The position numbers and the translations under genes are program-made. The notes under the pieces are model-generated. The model was not told the DNA's origin. It did no database searches and saw nothing but the letters and a program-made list of their open reading frames with translations. From positions 1 to 9,119 of the forward strand of contig JABJCZ010000326.1 in assembly GCA_018668475.1 (NCBI GenBank): 9,119 bases of DNA, read 5' to 3'. Source of the DNA: Alphaproteobacteria bacterium (lineage in GTDB: Bacteria; Pseudomonadota; Alphaproteobacteria; UBA828). Shown one piece after another: positions 6,290 to 9,119 of the stretch (positions are counted from its first letter, which is position 1; the number at the start of each line of letters is the position of its first letter).

Positions 6290-7075
6290 ATGCTCCATCG
6301 TATACGGGTGCCGGTCCTGGGCACGTTGGTTGTGGCAGGGCTGGCTATTTTTATGACACTCGCCCCCGGCCTGTCGGCAAAAGCTGACACCGACACGCCG
6401 GTTGTGCTTGAGCTGTTTACATCTCAGGGATGTTCATCTTGCCCCGAGGCCGACCGGGTGCTGGCTGACATAGCTGCCATGCGCGAGGACATCGTCGCCC
6501 TGTCGCTACACGTGAATTATTGGGATTACATGGGTTGGGAGGATCGCTTTGCTACAGCAGAGATCACCCGACGCCAGCATCAGTACAATGACACCCTCGG
6601 ACTGACCTACGTCTACACGCCGCAACTGGTGATCAACGGTCGACGGCATGTTGTCGGGTCAGGGCGTGAAGAAATCATGGCGCTCATCGCCGATGCGAAA
6701 GCCGAGATCGAGGCGGGGCTGCCCATCGACATTGCCCCTGGCACCGAAGGCGGCGTGCATGTCTCCATCGGAAGCGGCACCCCACCTGGCAACGATGATA
6801 CTGACAACGTGGTCTGGATGGTCAGCTATGATCGGGAACACAGCACTCAGGTGACCGCAGGCGAAAACGCCGGCAACGAGATGGTCAACCACCGTGTGGT
6901 GCGCAGCTTTCGGCAAATTGCCGTGTGGCGTGGTGAGCAACTGGAGATTCCGATCAGTGCCGCTGCGCTGCGGGCCGATGGCGGTGACGGCTGCGCCATT
7001 CTGGTTCAGGCCGACAACGGCATCGGACCTATTCTTGGCGCCCGCCAGATATGGCTCGACCAAGGCCTTTTCTAG
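6290..7075 (+). CDS. DUF1223 thioredoxin-fold exported protein
   Basis: With the start at 6290 the product has 261 residues. The signal peptide covers about 1-32 (R4 and R6, hydrophobic core 8-28, likely cleavage after A30-K-A32), so the protein is exported. The mature N-terminus reads VVLELFTSQG then C48-S-S-C51-P, the hallmark of the DUF1223 family, with further family blocks H74-V-N-Y-W-D-Y-M-G-W83 and Y110-T-P-Q-L-V-I-N-G118. The layout is thioredoxin-like: CxxC, then a proline loop at P112. The function of the family is not established; a periplasmic redox role is a reasonable inference from the motif. The open frame continues upstream to 6116, but that part overlaps the fzlA side and lacks protein character. 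The gene is divergent from fzlA and converges with htpG, with 37 bp between the stops. Confidence 0.9.
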   Translation: MLHRIRVPVLGTLVVAGLAIFMTLAPGLSAKADTDTPVVLELFTSQGCSSCPEADRVLADIAAMREDIVALSLHVNYWDYMGWEDRFATAEITRRQHQYNDTLGLTYVYTPQLVINGRRHVVGSGREEIMALIADAKAEIEAGLPIDIAPGTEGGVHVSIGSGTPPGNDDTDNVVWMVSYDREHSTQVTAGENAGNEMVNHRVVRSFRQIAVWRGEQLEIPISAAALRADGGDGCAILVQADNGIGPILGARQIWLDQGLF

Positions 7076-7112
7076 CGCCGTTCACAAAACGTAGGCGTGG
7101 CCTCAGCCGCCC

Positions 7113-9035
7113 TCAGTCGCCCCCAGCCTTGACCGAGCGCGCGACCAGCGCGGATATCCGGCGGGTAAACTCAACCGGGTCCCGCACCGGCTGCCCCTCA
7201 AGGATCCGGGCCTGATCAAGCAGAATGTGGGCAGCGTCGCCCAATGCATCAGCGGCGCCATCCTCACTTACCATCGTTATCAATCCACGAATCATGTCGT
7301 GGCGCGGATTGATCTCAAGCACCCGCGACTGTTCCGGCACGGCCTGTTTGTGCATGCGCAGCAGCCGCTCCAGATGGATATCCATATCGCCTTCATCGGC
7401 GACCAGACAAACCGGGCTATCGGTCAAGCGGTCGGACGTTCGCACATCCTTGATCTCGTCGCCGAGAGTCAATTTGACCGACGCAATCAGCCGGGACACA
7501 TCACTCTCCGCCGGCGCCGCATCATCAGGTGCAGCCTCTTCGGTCGGTGCAAACGTGTCGAGGTCGGCAGATCCCTGTGTGACCGAACGAAATTCCTTTT
7601 CCTTGTAGGGGCCAATTGCCGGCAACCAGAACTGATCCACCGGGTCTGTCATCAACAAAACTTCAAGCCCCCGCGCGCGGAACCCCTCAAGGTGCGGGCT
7701 CTGACGCAGCGCCGCCTCGTTTTCACCTGAGAGATAATAGATGGCGCTCTGGTTCTCCGGCATCCGCGCCACATAGGCGTCAAGCGACACCCAGGAGTCC
7801 GGGTCTGCCGACGTGCGGAAACGGGCCAACTCGAGAATCGAATCTTTCTGCTCGGGATCCTCGTACAGGCCCTCCTTCAACACGGCGCCGAAATTTTTCC
7901 AGAATTCAGTGTAGGCATCGGTATCCTTGGTGCGGGACTTGAGCTCCGACAGCACTTTCTTGACGACACCGCTGCGAATTTTCGCCAGCACCGGATTGTG
8001 CTGAAGCGTCTCGCGGCTGATGTTCAATGGCAAATCGCTTGAATCGACGACGCCCCGCAGGAATCGTAGGTACGGCGGCACCAGCCCTTCACACTCGTCG
8101 GTGATAAAGACCCGCCGCACATACAGACGAACCCGGTGCTGGCGCGCCGAATCAAATAGATCGAACGGCGGGGCATCCGGCACAAACAACAGTGCGGAAT
8201 ATTCAATCGTGCCTTCGGCCTGCATATGAATGGTTTGCCAAGGCTCACCCGGACTGTGCGCGACATGGCGGTAGAACTCCGCATAGCCGGCTTCATCGAT
8301 TTCGGACTTGGGCCGCGCCCATATGGCCGAAGCTTCGTTCAGGGTCTCTGGCTCGCCATCGCCCTCGACCAGCCGGATCGGCATGGCAACATGATCGGAA
8401 TAGGTCTTGATGACGGTCCGCAGGCGGCCCGGCTCCAGAAACTCATCCTCGCCGTCGCGCAGGTGGAGAATAATCCGAGCACCTCGGCTCGCGCTGTCAT
8501 CGGTATCGACCGAAAACCCGCCGCGGCCATCGGACTCCCAGCGCCAACCCTTGTCATCGCCGGCGCGCATACTCACGACCTCGACCCGCTCGGCCACCAT
8601 GAAGGCAGCGTAAAAGCCGACCCCAAACCGACCGATCAGAGATACGTCCTTGGCAGCATCGCCGCTCATCTCACCGACAAACGCTTCGGTGCCTGATTTA
8701 GCGATAGTGCCAAGATTAGCTATCAGCTCATCATGGTCCATACCGATGCCATTGTCGGCGATGGTCAGCGTACGAGCATCCTTGTCCGGCGTGATGGTTA
8801 CGGCCAGCGGGGTATCATCGGAAAGAAGGTCACCATCGGTCAGCGCCGCATAACGCAGCTTGTCGCAGGCATCCGACGCATTGGAAATCAGCTCGCGCAG
8901 GAAAATGTCCTTCTCGCGATACAGGCTGTTGATCATCAGGTCGAGCAGCTTGCTCACTTCGGCCTGAAATGTATGCGCCTCACCAGCTTTGGAGCCGGCC
9001 TTGCTGTCGGTGGTGGTCTTTTTCGTCTTGGCCAT
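7113..9035 (-). CDS. htpG: Molecular chaperone HtpG (bacterial Hsp90)
   Basis: HtpG is the cytosolic ATP-driven Hsp90 dimer that remodels client proteins, usually with DnaK. The 640-residue protein is complete. The N-terminal GHKL ATPase domain shows E48-L-I-S-N52-A-S-D55 (catalytic Glu and Mg-binding Asn), D94-N-G-I-G98 (adenine contact) and the lid/loop G135-R-F-G-V-G140-F. The middle domain contains L-N-I-S-R341-E-T-L, whose arginine contacts the ATP gamma-phosphate in the family. The C-terminal dimerisation domain is present (about 520-640). The N-terminus carries an extra Lys/Thr/Ser-rich stretch (residues 2-18) making it about 14 residues longer at this end than E. coli HtpG. AGGGGA lies about 11 bp before the ATG. 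A sigma-32-like promoter is found just upstream, fitting heat induction. It is a single gene transcribed towards the DUF1223 gene. Confidence 0.98.
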   Translation of the reverse strand: MAKTKKTTTDSKAGSKAGEAHTFQAEVSKLLDLMINSLYREKDIFLRELISNASDACDKLRYAALTDGDLLSDDTPLAVTITPDKDARTLTIADNGIGMDHDELIANLGTIAKSGTEAFVGEMSGDAAKDVSLIGRFGVGFYAAFMVAERVEVVSMRAGDDKGWRWESDGRGGFSVDTDDSASRGARIILHLRDGEDEFLEPGRLRTVIKTYSDHVAMPIRLVEGDGEPETLNEASAIWARPKSEIDEAGYAEFYRHVAHSPGEPWQTIHMQAEGTIEYSALLFVPDAPPFDLFDSARQHRVRLYVRRVFITDECEGLVPPYLRFLRGVVDSSDLPLNISRETLQHNPVLAKIRSGVVKKVLSELKSRTKDTDAYTEFWKNFGAVLKEGLYEDPEQKDSILELARFRTSADPDSWVSLDAYVARMPENQSAIYYLSGENEAALRQSPHLEGFRARGLEVLLMTDPVDQFWLPAIGPYKEKEFRSVTQGSADLDTFAPTEEAAPDDAAPAESDVSRLIASVKLTLGDEIKDVRTSDRLTDSPVCLVADEGDMDIHLERLLRMHKQAVPEQSRVLEINPRHDMIRGLITMVSEDGAADALGDAAHILLDQARILEGQPVRDPVEFTRRISALVARSVKAGGD

Positions 9036-9065
9036 GTCGCCGCATTTCCCCTGAGCTTCAGTCTT

Positions 9066-9079
9066 CCGCCAAACGGCGG
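9066..9079 (-). other. Small hairpin in the htpG leader
   Basis: In the minus-strand transcript, CCGCC (9079-9075), a GUUU loop and GGCGG (9070-9066) form a perfect 5-bp GC stem with a four-base loop, close to the expected 5' end of the mRNA. The left arm could instead pair with CGGCG at 9042-9038, just before the start codon, so a switch is imaginable. No T-run follows, so it is not a terminator. Confidence 0.45.
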
Positions 9080-9090
9080 CCTTGGGCGCT

Positions 9091-9118
9091 ATATGTGGTT
9101 GAGGGAGCCCCCGTCAAG
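9091..9118 (-). promoter_or_regulatory. Sigma-32 (RpoH) type heat-shock promoter of htpG
   Basis: On the minus strand CTTGACG (9118-9112) is followed after 13 bp by CCACATAT (9098-9091). The E. coli RpoH consensus is CTTGAAA, 13-17 bp, CCCCATNT, so five of seven bases match at -35, seven of eight at -10, and the spacing is allowed. Transcription would start near 9083-9085 and give a leader of about 50 bases. TTGACG with 17 bp before ATATAG is also an acceptable sigma-70 pair, so dual recognition is possible. The position upstream of a chaperone gene supports the call. Confidence 0.65.
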
Positions 9119-9119
9119 G

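Noticed and set aside
7076..7112. Possible bidirectional terminator between the DUF1223 gene and htpG (CGCC...GGCG)
   Set aside because: Only a 4-bp outer stem with a bulged 3-bp inner pairing and no T-run on either side.

Overview
The window is an ordinary-looking chromosomal stretch of a GC-rich (roughly 60%) alphaproteobacterium. The clues are a GST-fold protein that looks like the alphaproteobacterial division protein FzlA directly upstream of queG, an alpha-type HtpG behind a sigma-32-like promoter, and the general codon and protein style. I cannot name the genus. I see no transposase, integrase, phage gene, CRISPR array, tRNA or rRNA. The longest non-coding stretches are about 172 bp (6118-6289) and 132 bp (1032-1163).

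Layout from left to right. The left edge holds the first 57 codons of a minus-strand glycosyltransferase that runs out of the window (1-172). Divergent from it is an alpha/beta hydrolase of the ABHD10 type (252-1031, plus). Next comes a plus-strand pair, a TlpA-like secreted thioredoxin (1164-1745) and the membrane electron carrier CcdA (1797-2540). Convergent with ccdA is an atypical SDR/epimerase of the YeeZ type (2548-3420, minus). A secreted TPR protein (3466-4290, plus) starts 45 bp away from that gene, divergently. It converges on queG, epoxyqueuosine reductase (4287-5468, minus), whose start overlaps the end of fzlA (5449-6117, minus). Divergent from fzlA is a secreted DUF1223 thioredoxin-fold protein (6290-7075, plus). 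The window ends with the Hsp90 chaperone gene htpG (7113-9035, minus), its leader and a good heat-shock promoter.

Functional links. TlpA and CcdA form a plausible relay that carries reducing power from cytoplasmic thioredoxin across the membrane to a periplasmic thiol protein. The DUF1223 protein (CSSC motif) and the TPR protein (two Cys after the signal peptide) are other exported Cys-containing products nearby, but a link is only inference. fzlA and queG look co-transcribed through a 20-bp overlap. htpG stands alone under probable RpoH control. I found no strong evidence of an undescribed multi-gene system. The items worth a second look are small: the htpG promoter and leader, a changed residue in a conserved QueG motif, the interleaved stop codons at 4287-4290, and the unassigned TPR protein.
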